A stretch of DNA of 64,000 nt from Calothrix membranacea FACHB-236. GTDB taxonomy: Bacteria; Cyanobacteriota; Cyanobacteriia; Cyanobacteriales; Nostocaceae. Positions 9,512 through 18,222 of the stretch are shown here, in pieces. Position 1 is the stretch's first letter. Each line of letters begins with the position of its first letter. The position numbers and the translations under genes are program-made. Location of the stretch: the NCBI RefSeq assembly GCF_014696315.1, contig NZ_JACJPX010000015.1, positions 55,620 to 119,619 on the forward strand. The letters are read 5' to 3'. The notes beneath the pieces were generated by a model. That model worked only from the letters and a program-made list of their open reading frames with translations, searched no databases and was not told the origin of the DNA.

Positions 9512-10510
9512 TTATAGTCCTGAAACAAGCTTTTTAGCCAAACAACATTCCTGTGGCGTGATCCCAAACTTGCGCTTAAAGGCAGCTGCAAAATGTCCTA
9601 AATGACAATAGCCTACAATATTAGCAACTTCAGCCACAGTGAAACTATGATTTTGTAACAGTTGATGCGCTTTTTCCATACGCTGATTTGTCAAATAACC
9701 AAACACTGTTGTGCCAAATTGCATCTGAAACCCTCTTTGCAAGGTACTCTCACTCACGCCTACTTGTTGAGCTAACTCTGACAATAATGGTGGATTTTCT
9801 AAACTTGCTTGTAAAATTTCTTTGGCGTGATGAATTTTGGCAATAGTTTCTCTTTTTAATCGTGATGGTAATTGCTTTACTGTAGTCTCTTCCAAAAAAG
9901 GAGCTAATTGCAAAGCCATCAATTCGATGACTTTACCCTGCAAATACATTCGCTTAGTTATTCCTTGATAGGGACAGTTAATTATTTGCAGCACAACATT
10001 TTGAATGGCCGGATTAGTTTTCGGATAAGTTAATGTTTGGCGATCGCTTTCTTTTGCCAAAAATTTTAACTGAGGTAGCATTTCTCCATCCTGTCCTGGA
10101 AAGAAAGTCTGCAATAACCCCGGTCGCATTTCTATGTCAATACCCAAAATCCTTTGAGAATGGCGATAGCACACATCAATTTTATCTTGAACGCCACCAC
10201 CAGAAATAAATGTATATCCTCCCCCAACCTGACCATATTGATCTGTGTACATCCCTACTGCTAAAGCACCAAACTGGAGAGGATGATGATTGACTGGCGT
10301 TTTCAGGACAATATCTTGATGATACTTTTTGTCAAAGATACATAACCACATTTCAGGGTAAACTTCTATTGCTCGGTAGTAGCCCTTACCAAGCTGTTTA
10401 GGCATTTCATCAAAATATTCATCCGATTCTAATGCTGGACAAGAGGTGCTATTTTCCTTACTTTTCTTCAACAGTTCATTGTAGTCTTTAACTGTTAAGG
10501 TGATTTTCAT
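9512..10510 (-). CDS. AraC-family regulator (PchR-like), copy 2
   Basis: An AraC-type transcription factor of 332 residues. The C-terminal double HTH runs through LSELAQQVGVSESTLQRGF and VAEVANIVGYCHLGHFAAAF, with the family signature GITPQE near the end. The N-terminal domain (about 1-220) is the same sensing module as in copies 1 and 3. It sits directly upstream of receptor 2 on the same strand (gap about 108 bp to the chosen start) and so is the probable local regulator of cassette 2. A different AT-rich dyad (ATTAAT...ATTAAT) lies just upstream of its start at about 10528-10550. Confidence 0.88.
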   Translation of the reverse strand: MKITLTVKDYNELLKKSKENSTSCPALESDEYFDEMPKQLGKGYYRAIEVYPEMWLCIFDKKYHQDIVLKTPVNHHPLQFGALAVGMYTDQYGQVGGGYTFISGGGVQDKIDVCYRHSQRILGIDIEMRPGLLQTFFPGQDGEMLPQLKFLAKESDRQTLTYPKTNPAIQNVVLQIINCPYQGITKRMYLQGKVIELMALQLAPFLEETTVKQLPSRLKRETIAKIHHAKEILQASLENPPLLSELAQQVGVSESTLQRGFQMQFGTTVFGYLTNQRMEKAHQLLQNHSFTVAEVANIVGYCHLGHFAAAFKRKFGITPQECCLAKKLVSGL

Positions 10511-10675
10511 TGTCAGAGATTGTCAATATTAATGAAAATTAATATCAATAATCTTATCATGAAAAGGATGCTTGAGGGCGGAAACGATTGTATAGTCCTT
10601 GATCAAAGATTGATACAGACGATATGCGATCGCAATTTTGCAACTATAGTTTGCCACGATATGCTGTAACAGCAG

Positions 10676-11053
10676 CTACCTTTCCCCAGGCGGAATTTGC
10701 ACGAAAATAGCAGCTTGTAACACTTCAGGTAATTGTTTCCAAGCTATATTGCCTTTGCGACTTTTGATATACAATTGCATAAATTCTAGTAACGATGCGG
10801 CGCTTTCTTCTGGAGACAAATTGACGAAAAGATAGGTGGGTTTGTCTGGGTGGGAAGCAGCTACAACACAGCCGTGATTACAAGCCCATAAACATTCAAC
10901 GGGTTTAATCTCTAGTTCATTCAGGGACAATTTTTCATCACATAAATTATTTAATTTTTCAAGTAAAATTTCACCATCAAAAGGGGGATTTTCTGGTCGT
11001 TCTTGGAAAGAACGATGACAAGATTTACAGACAAATATGTTATATTTCGGCAT
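10676..11053 (-). CDS. DUF1636 metal-binding protein
   Basis: A protein of about 125 residues starting at MPKYNIFVCKSCHRSF. It has cysteine pairs typical of DUF1636 (CKSC near the N-terminus, then CLWACNHGC in mid-protein), a thioredoxin-like ferredoxin-style arrangement thought to bind metal or an Fe-S cluster. I chose the ATG at 11053 over 11113 because family similarity begins at MPKYN and the extra N-terminus would lie deep in the upstream gene. It overlaps the end of FecB copy 3 by 14 bp, so it is translationally linked to cassette 3. DUF1636 genes are often found beside metal or cobalamin uptake genes. The biochemical role is unknown. Confidence 0.78.
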   Translation of the reverse strand: MPKYNIFVCKSCHRSFQERPENPPFDGEILLEKLNNLCDEKLSLNELEIKPVECLWACNHGCVVAASHPDKPTYLFVNLSPEESAASLLEFMQLYIKSRKGNIAWKQLPEVLQAAIFVQIPPGER

Positions 11054-12035
11054 GATTTTCAAGAAGGTTAAAGATGTATTTATCAAGGTCATCAAGCATT
11101 GCATAAGCTGCAAGCATATTTAGTCCGCGCCAAACAGAAAAATCTACTAGATAAACTTGATTTTGCTGCACAGCGTTGATTTTAGACCATAAAGGCTTTT
11201 GCTGAAGCTGTTTGATAACTGAGTAATCATCTTTTCGTAGTGGTGCAATAAATAGGATATCGCTGTCAATCTTGGGTAAAAGTTCTTCCGAAAGAGGTAA
11301 ATCATAATCACCAGATTCGGCAAATATAGGATTTAATACGCCAATATCATTTAAAATTCCCCCTGCAAAAGATTTTTGACGAGTGATCACTAATCTTCCC
11401 GCAGCAACATAAGCAAATGATATGCGATTTTTTTGATGATTATTACCAATTGAATACTTTAATTTGTTAACACGTTGATTGTAGTAATTTATTTTTTGAA
11501 TACCTATTTCTGTTCTGTTTAAAATTCTGGCAGTATCTTGAATATGTTGTTTCCAATTTCCTTTAGTCTCTATCCAAGGTAAAATTACTGTGGGTGCTAT
11601 TTGCGATAGATATTTATAAATTCCGGCAAATCCTGGATGGGAAATCACAATAATTAAATCGGGATGGAGTAATGCAAGTTTTTCTAAATTAATTTGACCG
11701 CTGGAACTACGTAAAATTTCTACTCCATCTGCTTTTCCTTGAAAGTAAGGAAAGTCATCTTCTATTTCAGTTGTAATCCAAGTGGCGATCGGTTTGATGT
11801 CTAAAGCTAAAACAGCTGCAAAACTATTGAAATCTAAGGTGACAATTCGTTGCGGATTGAGGGGAATACAAGTTTCTCCTCTGGCGTGTTGTACTACTCG
11901 ACATTCTAGACTTGGTTGTGGAGAGTGTGAAGTTGCAACTTCATCAGAAACACTTTTGCTACAAGCGCAAACAAGTGTAAACATCGTAATTACTAGACAT
12001 AGCACAGAGGTGAGACGGTAAAGAAACCTGTTCAT
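11040..12035 (-). CDS. Iron-siderophore ABC transporter substrate-binding lipoprotein (FecB-like), copy 3
   Basis: A FecB/FhuD-type solute-binding lipoprotein of 331 residues with a lipobox around TLVCAC (residues about 20-25). The mature domain opens with LNPQRIVTLDFNSFAAVLAL and has the HPDLIIVIS strand and the C-terminal PLWSKINAVQQNQVYLVDF segment. It follows receptor 3 by 15 bp and overlaps the DUF1636 gene downstream, so the receptor, lipoprotein and DUF1636 form one operon. The ferric chelate cannot be inferred. Confidence 0.88.
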   Translation of the reverse strand: MNRFLYRLTSVLCLVITMFTLVCACSKSVSDEVATSHSPQPSLECRVVQHARGETCIPLNPQRIVTLDFNSFAAVLALDIKPIATWITTEIEDDFPYFQGKADGVEILRSSSGQINLEKLALLHPDLIIVISHPGFAGIYKYLSQIAPTVILPWIETKGNWKQHIQDTARILNRTEIGIQKINYYNQRVNKLKYSIGNNHQKNRISFAYVAAGRLVITRQKSFAGGILNDIGVLNPIFAESGDYDLPLSEELLPKIDSDILFIAPLRKDDYSVIKQLQQKPLWSKINAVQQNQVYLVDFSVWRGLNMLAAYAMLDDLDKYIFNLLENHAEI

Positions 12036-12050
12036 GAAAACCTAGACTTT

Positions 12051-14672
12051 TCAAAACTCCCAAGATATAGTTCCCTGAACTGTAAATGGCGCACCAGGAG
12101 AGACGCGCAAGCGGCTAAAAGCATTTTCAAAATAGTCTACGTTAAAGAGGTTTTTGATATTGATTGCTGCACGTAATCTGTCTTTTTTGTAGAAAATAGC
12201 AGCATCTGTGGTGAAATAACTAGGTACTTCAAATGTATTTCCAGTGTCGCCGGCGCGATCGCCTACATAAAACAATCCCAAACCAAAGCCGAAACCCTGT
12301 AAGTTACCACGTTGAATTTCATAGGTTGTCCATAAGCTAGCAGCATGGGGGGTTGTCCGTTGCACGCGGTTGCCTACGGGAATGCTATTATCTGCGGTGA
12401 CACGAGCATCGTTATAGGCGTAACTAGCAAACACATTCCATCCTGGTAATATTTCACCTGTAAGACTGAGTTCAATACCTTGGCTGCGTTGTTCTCCTGT
12501 TTGTACAGAAAAACCTACATTATTTGGATCTTCAGTTAAAACGTTTGATTGGGTAACGTCATAGAAAGCTAGTGTAGCCGAAAGCCTGTCATGGAAATCT
12601 GTTTTTACCCCAACTTCGTACTGTGTCCCCTTTGTCGGCTCAAAGTCACTCCCATCAAAGGCTTGACCAATAGCAGGTTCAAAGGAGCGGCTATAGTTTG
12701 CATACAGGGAAATAGCCGGGATTGGCTGATATACAATACCTATACGGGGGCTAAACGCACTACCTGAATGACTAGTTTCTGTTGTGGCGATCAAGTCTCT
12801 ATTGGTTTGGGTGAAGGTATCAAATCGACCGCTCAGGAGTAATTTTAAATTATCTGCGATCGCCACCTGATCTTGTACTATAAAACCCAGCTCATCTGTG
12901 ACGGTATTAGTATCAAGCTCAAATGTAACTGCTCCCGGCGCTTGACCGTAAATCGGATTAAATAAGTCAATAGGTGCGCCGGTTCTACTCGTAAATTTTA
13001 AGGTGTTGTTCAGCCTTCCTAAATCGATACCAAATAGTAATTGATGTTCGATTGCACCTGTGGCAAACTTGCCGATCACATTTGTTGTGAGTCTATAATC
13101 ACGATAGCGATCGTTGGAATCGTTAGCTGTTCTCAGTAAGGTGCGATTATCAGCAAGCAGTCTAGTACCAAGGTTAACACCAGTACTATCATAGTTTAGG
13201 TATCCATACCGAAAAGTATTATTTAATGACCAATTCTCATTAAATTTATGCTCTAATCTATATCCCAGCCTGGTAGTAGTGACATTCAGTTCACCTTCAT
13301 TGGTAATGCGACTACGAGGTATCTCCCCATTTGGATTAGAAAAGATGGTTCCAATCGCCGGTAAGCCTAAATTGTAGTTCTCCTGCTCTAGGTACTTATA
13401 GGTTCCTTCAATAGTCAGGTTTGTATTTTTGCTCAGTTCTAGACTCAAAACTGGCGCAATTACTAAGTTTCGAGTTTGGCTCAGATCAGTAAAAAACCCT
13501 TGTTCTCTGTAAGATGCATTCAGCCGATATAATGCTTTTTTATCATCATCTAGAGGCCCCGATAAATCCACCTCACCACGATAAAAATCAAAACTACCCA
13601 CAGTTGCTTCAATAAAGTAGTAAGGATCTCGTAAAGGCTGTTTGGTGACAAAGTTAACTGTTCCACCCGGAGAGGTGGAACCAAGTAAAACTGAGTTTGG
13701 CCCTAAAAGAATTTCGATATTTTCGATTCCTGTCAAATCAGGCCCCACGTTAGAAGCTAAACCGTTAGTCTCTTTAATTCCATTCACCGTAGGTTGGCTA
13801 AAAAAGCCTCGCACTTGCAAGCGCAATGAGTCAAAGTTAGAAGGTGCTGCGTTACGCACACTTGGCGCATTTAGCAACGCACTAGATATATCAGCCCGTT
13901 GATCCCGCAACACTTGTTGGGGAATAATCTGAATTGATTGGGGAATATCCCGCAGGGGTGTATCTGTCCGGGTTGCGGTTGAAGCATTGGGTATCCGATA
14001 TCCGTCTTCTTCTCCTGTAACTACCAACTCGATTGGCTCATCCTGCTGTGCTGTTAGTTGTTCTGATGGTGTTTCACTTGCTGGCTGTTCTGGGGGTTGC
14101 TGTGTTGTCGGTGTCGTAGATGCTACTGCAAAAATCAGCCCTTCATCCCCATCAAATAACTCAACTGTGGGCAAAGCTTTCTCACCCACTACAATTACTT
14201 GTATATTATTGGCATCAATATTTGTAACTGTGATTTCCGTAATTCCCGCAATTGGCTTTTCCGACCGGAATGTGAAAGCTTCGCCCGAAGGTAAACGCAA
14301 CTGAGCGTTGGGAACATCTGCAATAAAGTTATTACCTTCACTACGATTTGTGATTTGCAGTTGTTCTCCTTGGGTTGTCTCTAAAATTACCTCTACACCT
14401 TTGTCTGTGGGATTGGCTTTGACACTCGTAATTGCAACAACATTAGTTTGTGGTGTCTGTACCAACATCTGAGCGCTGGTAGCAGGAAGTTCAATGTCAC
14501 TAATTTGGGGAATTGAGGAATTCTTGATTCTTTGTGGGGTTAAAGACGGTACTTCTGGATTTTGGGTCTTATCCTTTGCCCATCCTGGTTGTACTAAAAT
14601 CATATTAAAGTATCCAGAAAGGCTGATTAGAAACCATAAACTCACATTAGCGGACAAACACCAACGCTTCAT
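12051..14672 (-). CDS. TonB-dependent siderophore receptor with N-terminal AMIN domain, copy 3
   Basis: An outer-membrane siderophore receptor of 873 residues. The signal segment (LWFLISLSGYFNMILVQPGWA) is followed by the AMIN domain (AITSVKANPTDKGVEV onward, about 78-182), linker, IELVVTGEEDGY box, plug (DIPQSIQIIPQQVL, LLGPNSVLLGSTSPGG) and barrel ending in SWEF. The AMIN parts of the three receptors are far more alike than their plug-barrel parts, consistent with duplication followed by divergence of ligand specificity. The usual plug motif KGPASVLYG is changed to LLGPNSVLLG. It is preceded by a dyad and an AraC gene, and followed by FecB copy 3. Confidence 0.93.
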   Translation of the reverse strand: MKRWCLSANVSLWFLISLSGYFNMILVQPGWAKDKTQNPEVPSLTPQRIKNSSIPQISDIELPATSAQMLVQTPQTNVVAITSVKANPTDKGVEVILETTQGEQLQITNRSEGNNFIADVPNAQLRLPSGEAFTFRSEKPIAGITEITVTNIDANNIQVIVVGEKALPTVELFDGDEGLIFAVASTTPTTQQPPEQPASETPSEQLTAQQDEPIELVVTGEEDGYRIPNASTATRTDTPLRDIPQSIQIIPQQVLRDQRADISSALLNAPSVRNAAPSNFDSLRLQVRGFFSQPTVNGIKETNGLASNVGPDLTGIENIEILLGPNSVLLGSTSPGGTVNFVTKQPLRDPYYFIEATVGSFDFYRGEVDLSGPLDDDKKALYRLNASYREQGFFTDLSQTRNLVIAPVLSLELSKNTNLTIEGTYKYLEQENYNLGLPAIGTIFSNPNGEIPRSRITNEGELNVTTTRLGYRLEHKFNENWSLNNTFRYGYLNYDSTGVNLGTRLLADNRTLLRTANDSNDRYRDYRLTTNVIGKFATGAIEHQLLFGIDLGRLNNTLKFTSRTGAPIDLFNPIYGQAPGAVTFELDTNTVTDELGFIVQDQVAIADNLKLLLSGRFDTFTQTNRDLIATTETSHSGSAFSPRIGIVYQPIPAISLYANYSRSFEPAIGQAFDGSDFEPTKGTQYEVGVKTDFHDRLSATLAFYDVTQSNVLTEDPNNVGFSVQTGEQRSQGIELSLTGEILPGWNVFASYAYNDARVTADNSIPVGNRVQRTTPHAASLWTTYEIQRGNLQGFGFGLGLFYVGDRAGDTGNTFEVPSYFTTDAAIFYKKDRLRAAINIKNLFNVDYFENAFSRLRVSPGAPFTVQGTISWEF

Positions 14673-14711
14673 CGTTCCTCACACACAATAAAAATATTGA
14701 AACCAAGCAAC

Positions 14712-14740
14712 TTATTGCTAATAATTCTTAATAGCAATTA
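14712..14740. promoter_or_regulatory. Dyad operator candidate upstream of receptor 3
   Basis: Arms TTATTGCTA and TAGCAATTA enclose an 11-bp centre. The block matches the dyad ahead of receptor 2 at 9435-9463 in sequence and length, and its half-sites match the palindrome ahead of the AraC copy 3 gene. It ends 40 bp upstream of the receptor 3 ATG. Confidence 0.55.
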
Positions 14741-14790
14741 GGGGTAGTATAGGAAAGTCGATTGCCAGGTGTCTATCCAAAAACCGACAT

Positions 14791-15810
14791 TTATCTGCCA
14801 AAAACCGTCTTTTTACCTGCCAAACATTGACTAGGTGTGATACCAAATCGTTGTTTAAATGCTGCGGAAAAATGACCTAAATGTCCATAGCCTACTAGAT
14901 TTGCGACCTCTGCAACTGTGCGTTGGCGTTGCCCGCCGCAGGCATCGCCTTGACGCAATAATTTTTCAGCTTTGTCTAACCGCAACTGTGTCAAATAGCC
15001 TACCACTGTTGTCTGGAAGAGTGTTTGAAAACCGCGTTGCAAAGTGCGATCGCTCACTCCCACTATTTGAGCTAATGCTGATAATGATGGTGGATGTTCG
15101 ATTTGGGCGGTTAAAATTTCTTTGGCGTGATGGATACGGGCAATTGTATCTGGTTTGAGCCTTGGTAAATTGCGAACTGGTTCTTGACTGTCAGCAATTA
15201 AGTCTAGATACAAGGCTAATAACTCAAACACCTTGGCTTGTAAATAGAGACGTTTAGCCGCACCACGATAAGGTGGATGGCATAATTCTTGAGCAAGCGA
15301 TCGCACTTTTGCTGTCACCTTTGGGTAAAAGGCTACCTTCCAATCCTCACCCTTAAATAGTTGCTTGATATTGTCTAGCTGGCGTTGTGCATCATCCAAA
15401 AACGATTCCAGCACCTGTGGCTCAATTTCCACATTCACATAACTCAAACGCCCTCCCCCTTGATACTCGCTGACGGCGGGGGAAATTCCACTACCAGAAA
15501 AATAACTGCGCGTCCCATCCAAACGCGGGTGAATTCCCTCACAATCAAGGAATCCCGATAACAAAATATTAATTTGAATCAAATGGTCGTGGGCAGGTGT
15601 CTTGATGATCAAATCCTGGTGGTATTCGCAATCCGCAAAACCCAACGACACCCCAGGTGATAGTTCTATTTGGCAAGAATAACCCTGACCAGCAACTTGC
15701 GGCACCTGCAAAACTTCCTCAAACTCATCAGATCCAAACTTTTGGAGATCGGGGTTGGCAGTCTGCTGCCACATTTCATCCCAGTCCGATTTATTGAGGA
15801 TCAATGTCAT
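14791..15810 (-). CDS. AraC-family regulator (PchR-like), copy 3, with repeat-encoded insertion in the DNA-binding domain
   Basis: A regulator of 339 residues with the same N-terminal sensor and C-terminal AraC double HTH as its two paralogues (first HTH LSALAQIVGVSDRTLQRGF, second VAEVANLVGYGHLGHFSAAF, then GITPSQ). Between the two HTHs it carries about seven extra residues (within RQGDACGGQRQRT) that paralogues lack. These are encoded by a GC-rich palindromic genomic repeat at 14925-14949. The insertion falls in the loop before the second HTH, so activity may survive. It lies 118 bp upstream of receptor 3 and has a perfect 11-bp-arm palindrome ahead of its own start. Confidence 0.87.
   Translation of the reverse strand: MTLILNKSDWDEMWQQTANPDLQKFGSDEFEEVLQVPQVAGQGYSCQIELSPGVSLGFADCEYHQDLIIKTPAHDHLIQINILLSGFLDCEGIHPRLDGTRSYFSGSGISPAVSEYQGGGRLSYVNVEIEPQVLESFLDDAQRQLDNIKQLFKGEDWKVAFYPKVTAKVRSLAQELCHPPYRGAAKRLYLQAKVFELLALYLDLIADSQEPVRNLPRLKPDTIARIHHAKEILTAQIEHPPSLSALAQIVGVSDRTLQRGFQTLFQTTVVGYLTQLRLDKAEKLLRQGDACGGQRQRTVAEVANLVGYGHLGHFSAAFKQRFGITPSQCLAGKKTVFGR
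14925..14949. repeat. GC-rich palindromic repeat inside AraC copy 3
   Basis: GGCGTTGCCCG followed by CCGCAGGCATCGCC, with quasi-inverted ends (GGCGTTGCC / GGCATCGCC). This is a dispersed Nostocales repeat type. Read on the minus strand it encodes GDACGGQRQ between the two helix-turn-helix units of the regulator, preserving frame. Confidence 0.6.
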
Positions 15811-15833
15811 GATAGATCTGTGGACTCAAAAAT

Positions 15834-15860
15834 AATTATTGCTATACATTAGCAATAATT
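15834..15860. promoter_or_regulatory. Perfect palindrome upstream of AraC copy 3
   Basis: AATTATTGCTA, TACAT, TAGCAATAATT: 11-bp perfect arms with a 5-bp centre, 24 bp upstream of the regulator ATG. The half-site TTATTGCTA is the same as in the receptor 3 dyad, with different spacing. This suggests autoregulation or shared Fur/AraC control. Confidence 0.55.
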
Positions 15861-16080
15861 ATATCATAATAGCTTGTATATAGAGGTATAGGCTTGAGGC
15901 TGATGGTTATAACTGGCATAAATTAATAATCAATATTATTAATAATTTTTCTCATTATTCTCTAACTGTTGATTTTATCGGTACACATTCACGGTGCTGG
16001 TCAATTTCCTTTGGGGCGAGCATACAACTAGGCTGTTAATATGTAATAAATGCAACAATGGATACTATTTAGATATAAGT

Positions 16081-16465
16081 TTAAGGTGTGTTAACAAGGT
16101 ATTTAAATAAATCATCAATAACTGCATCAGTTCCTAGTAGACTGCTCGCTGCCCATGACATGAAATCAACATAATAAACATGTTTTTTTTGGACAGCTTT
16201 TAAGCTTTTCCAAAGAGGTTCTTGTTGTTTTGCGGCTAAAAAATCATTGCCATTTATGGAAAAAGTTGTCACAAATAAAATATCACCATCTGCTTTTTTC
16301 AATTCCTCAAAGGAAATAGGCAATGACCCATAGGGTGCATCAACATTTTGTGAGGCTGGACGTTGTAATTGAGCATCGTTAATAATTGAGCCAGCATAAG
16401 AGTTTTTGGCATCTATTTCTATTTTGTTGCGCCCGACATAAATGAAGGATATTTGTAAGGATTCA
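16081..16465 (-). pseudogene. Truncated FecB-like substrate-binding protein, copy 4
   Basis: The C-terminal ~125 residues of a FecB-type protein are readable: ISFIYVGRNKIEIDAKNSYAGSIINDAQ aligns by eye with the middle of copy 3 (ISFAYVAAGRLVITRQKSFAGGILND), followed by the W-K-S-L-K-A-V-Q-K segment and a normal end. The N-terminal half is gone. Upstream of the breakpoint the minus strand switches to an IS66-type transposase C-terminus in another frame, so transposition or recombination removed the 5' half. No receptor gene remains for this fourth unit. Confidence 0.7.
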
Positions 16466-16473
16466 GGTCTAAT

Positions 16474-16640
16474 ATTGAGGAAGCAAAGAAGGGCGAGATA
16501 GACAATTATCACATTCAGTAATAAGAGCTTGTGCAAAAAAATCAATTACAGATTTACCTTGACGACGACAAGTCTGCACCACAGTCAACAAATTGGCAGT
16601 GTGTTGAAACCTTATCCCACAACCGATGTTATACCAATTT
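16474..16640 (-). mobile_element. IS66-type transposase C-terminal remnant
   Basis: The minus strand reads QHTANLLTVVQTCRRQGKSV then IDFFAQALIT in one frame, ending in a stop near 16474. This resembles the C-terminus of cyanobacterial IS66-like transposases (NLLTVVQTCR-Q-RSV-FF-QAL). Only about 55 residues remain, with a stop just upstream, and it abuts the FecB copy 4 remnant. No terminal inverted repeat was identified. Confidence 0.5.
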
Positions 16641-17334
16641 GAAAAAAGAATGCGACAGATAAGCTGTTACGCATTTAAATTGTATATTTCGCGCTCAGGT
16701 GGTCAAAGGCTAGTTTGGACTGTGGAACGCCAATTGCTACAAGTCGGAAAAAGCGCCCACCGCATTGCCTCCTCTTGACTCTTGACAACCCTAACATCAG
16801 AATATTTGATCTAGGCAGGTATAATAGCTCAATGTACAATCATCCTCAATCAGATATTTTTCCCTTTGTTGGGGTTAAAGCAATCACTTAACTAGAGGAG
16901 AAAATAGGAGTATAATCCCTTATGAGTTTCTTTATCCTTGAGAACTGGGTGAGTGTTGCTTTGAAAAACTCCTCGGTAATGAATGAGCGATCGCTTACAG
17001 GTACAACAATCAATTAAGCCCTTGCTGGTTATTTTGGCGGCAAATTTCACCCTTGTCCCAAACAAATCCGCCAAACCCTGATTATTGCGTTCGGAAAATT
17101 TCATTAAGTCTGCAAACCCACACACATTTGTGCTAAAAGACCGTTGGGAATGTCCGTCATTATTGTTTAAAAATCAGTGAAATGGAGAACATCCAGAATT
17201 GGAGTTAAGTCCAATTGCTTTACCAGCTACAAGTTAGAAGGGTTAGAAAGAGGGTTTATTGCAAATTTGCGTAAACTCATAAAATTTTTAACCGCATCAA
17301 CTAAAATTACAATTGTTTTAACCCAAATTCTCAG
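16641..17334. other. Degenerate non-coding stretch
   Basis: Short open frames exist on both strands, but none has family similarity, codon pattern or a start context I can support. The sequence has a composite look, with IS debris on its left side and the damaged Rieske-oxygenase gene on its right. A TTGACA...TATAAT-like pair occurs near 16783-16826 without an obvious gene behind it. Confidence 0.4.
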
Positions 17335-18222
17335 ATGGCTACAATACCTTTGTTTTTAAGAAATACTTGGTACTATGCATTACCGAGTAAACAGCTAAAA
17401 CCTGGACAAATACTTTCAAAAACCCTCCTAAACGAGCAAATCATTTTTAGTCGCGATCGCTCAGGTGCAGTCTTTGCTAAGACAAGTGAAACGAAAAGTT
17501 ATCCCATAAAAGAGGCGCAAGGCAATATTTGGATTTATATGTCAAATGATGAGACTTCTTTAGTACTAGAAGACATTCCACGAATCCCTGAATTTGCCGA
17601 CCAAACTCACCAAGCCGTTGAATCGATCCGCTTTCCTTGTAGTGTCGATCATGCTGTATTCGGATTGATCGATCCTGCTCATATTGCTTTCGTTCATCAG
17701 GCGTGGTGGTGGCGTTCTCCACAAACACTCAAGGAGGTAGTCAAAATTTTTGACCCATCTTTGTACGGCTTTACTATGCGGAAGCATCCACTAGAACAAC
17801 AAACCTTTTTCTATCGGTTACTTGGACGTAATCCACAGATAGAAATCTCATTTCGTTTGCCAGGAATTCGGATTGAGAAAGTGTCTACCGAGAAACATCT
17901 AGTCTGTAACCTAACAGTAATTACTCCCATTTCCGAAACTGAAACCGAGGAAACAACTATGTTCTACACAACTTTACCTTGGTTTCCAATTCTTCAACCA
18001 TTGTTGCTGTGGTTTACGCGGAGTTTTCTCAATCAAGATAGAGAAGTTTTGCTTAAACAACAAATAGGCTTGAAATATAATTCACCCTTAACTTTAGTTG
18101 GAGATGCTGATGCTCAAGCCCGTTGGTACTATAGATTGAAAGCAGAATTTGCTCGCGCTCAAATGCAGAGGCGGTCTTTCGTTAATCCACTGAAAGAAAA
18201 GACACTTCGATGGCGTAGTTAG
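17335..18222 (+). CDS. Rieske-type oxygenase (pheophorbide a oxygenase/VanA-like) lacking its Rieske domain
   Basis: A reading frame of 295 residues. It begins like an aromatic-ring oxygenase alpha subunit (FLRNTWYYALPSKQLKPGQ, then IIFSRDRSGAVFA) and jumps straight to KSYPIKEAQGNIWIYM. The segment of about 55 residues that should carry the C-x-H / C-x-x-H Rieske [2Fe-2S] motif is missing without breaking frame. The catalytic domain keeps the mononuclear-iron motif (DPAHIAFVH, about residues 122-130). Without the Rieske cluster electrons could not reach the iron from a reductase, so the protein is probably inactive or has been repurposed. The C-terminus looks complete. Surroundings are decayed and IS-rich. 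Confidence 0.75.
   Translation: MATIPLFLRNTWYYALPSKQLKPGQILSKTLLNEQIIFSRDRSGAVFAKTSETKSYPIKEAQGNIWIYMSNDETSLVLEDIPRIPEFADQTHQAVESIRFPCSVDHAVFGLIDPAHIAFVHQAWWWRSPQTLKEVVKIFDPSLYGFTMRKHPLEQQTFFYRLLGRNPQIEISFRLPGIRIEKVSTEKHLVCNLTVITPISETETEETTMFYTTLPWFPILQPLLLWFTRSFLNQDREVLLKQQIGLKYNSPLTLVGDADAQARWYYRLKAEFARAQMQRRSFVNPLKEKTLRWRS

Noticed and set aside
16892..17359. Small open frames upstream of the Rieske-type gene
   Set aside because: No conserved motif or start context; the residues look random and overlap each other on both strands.
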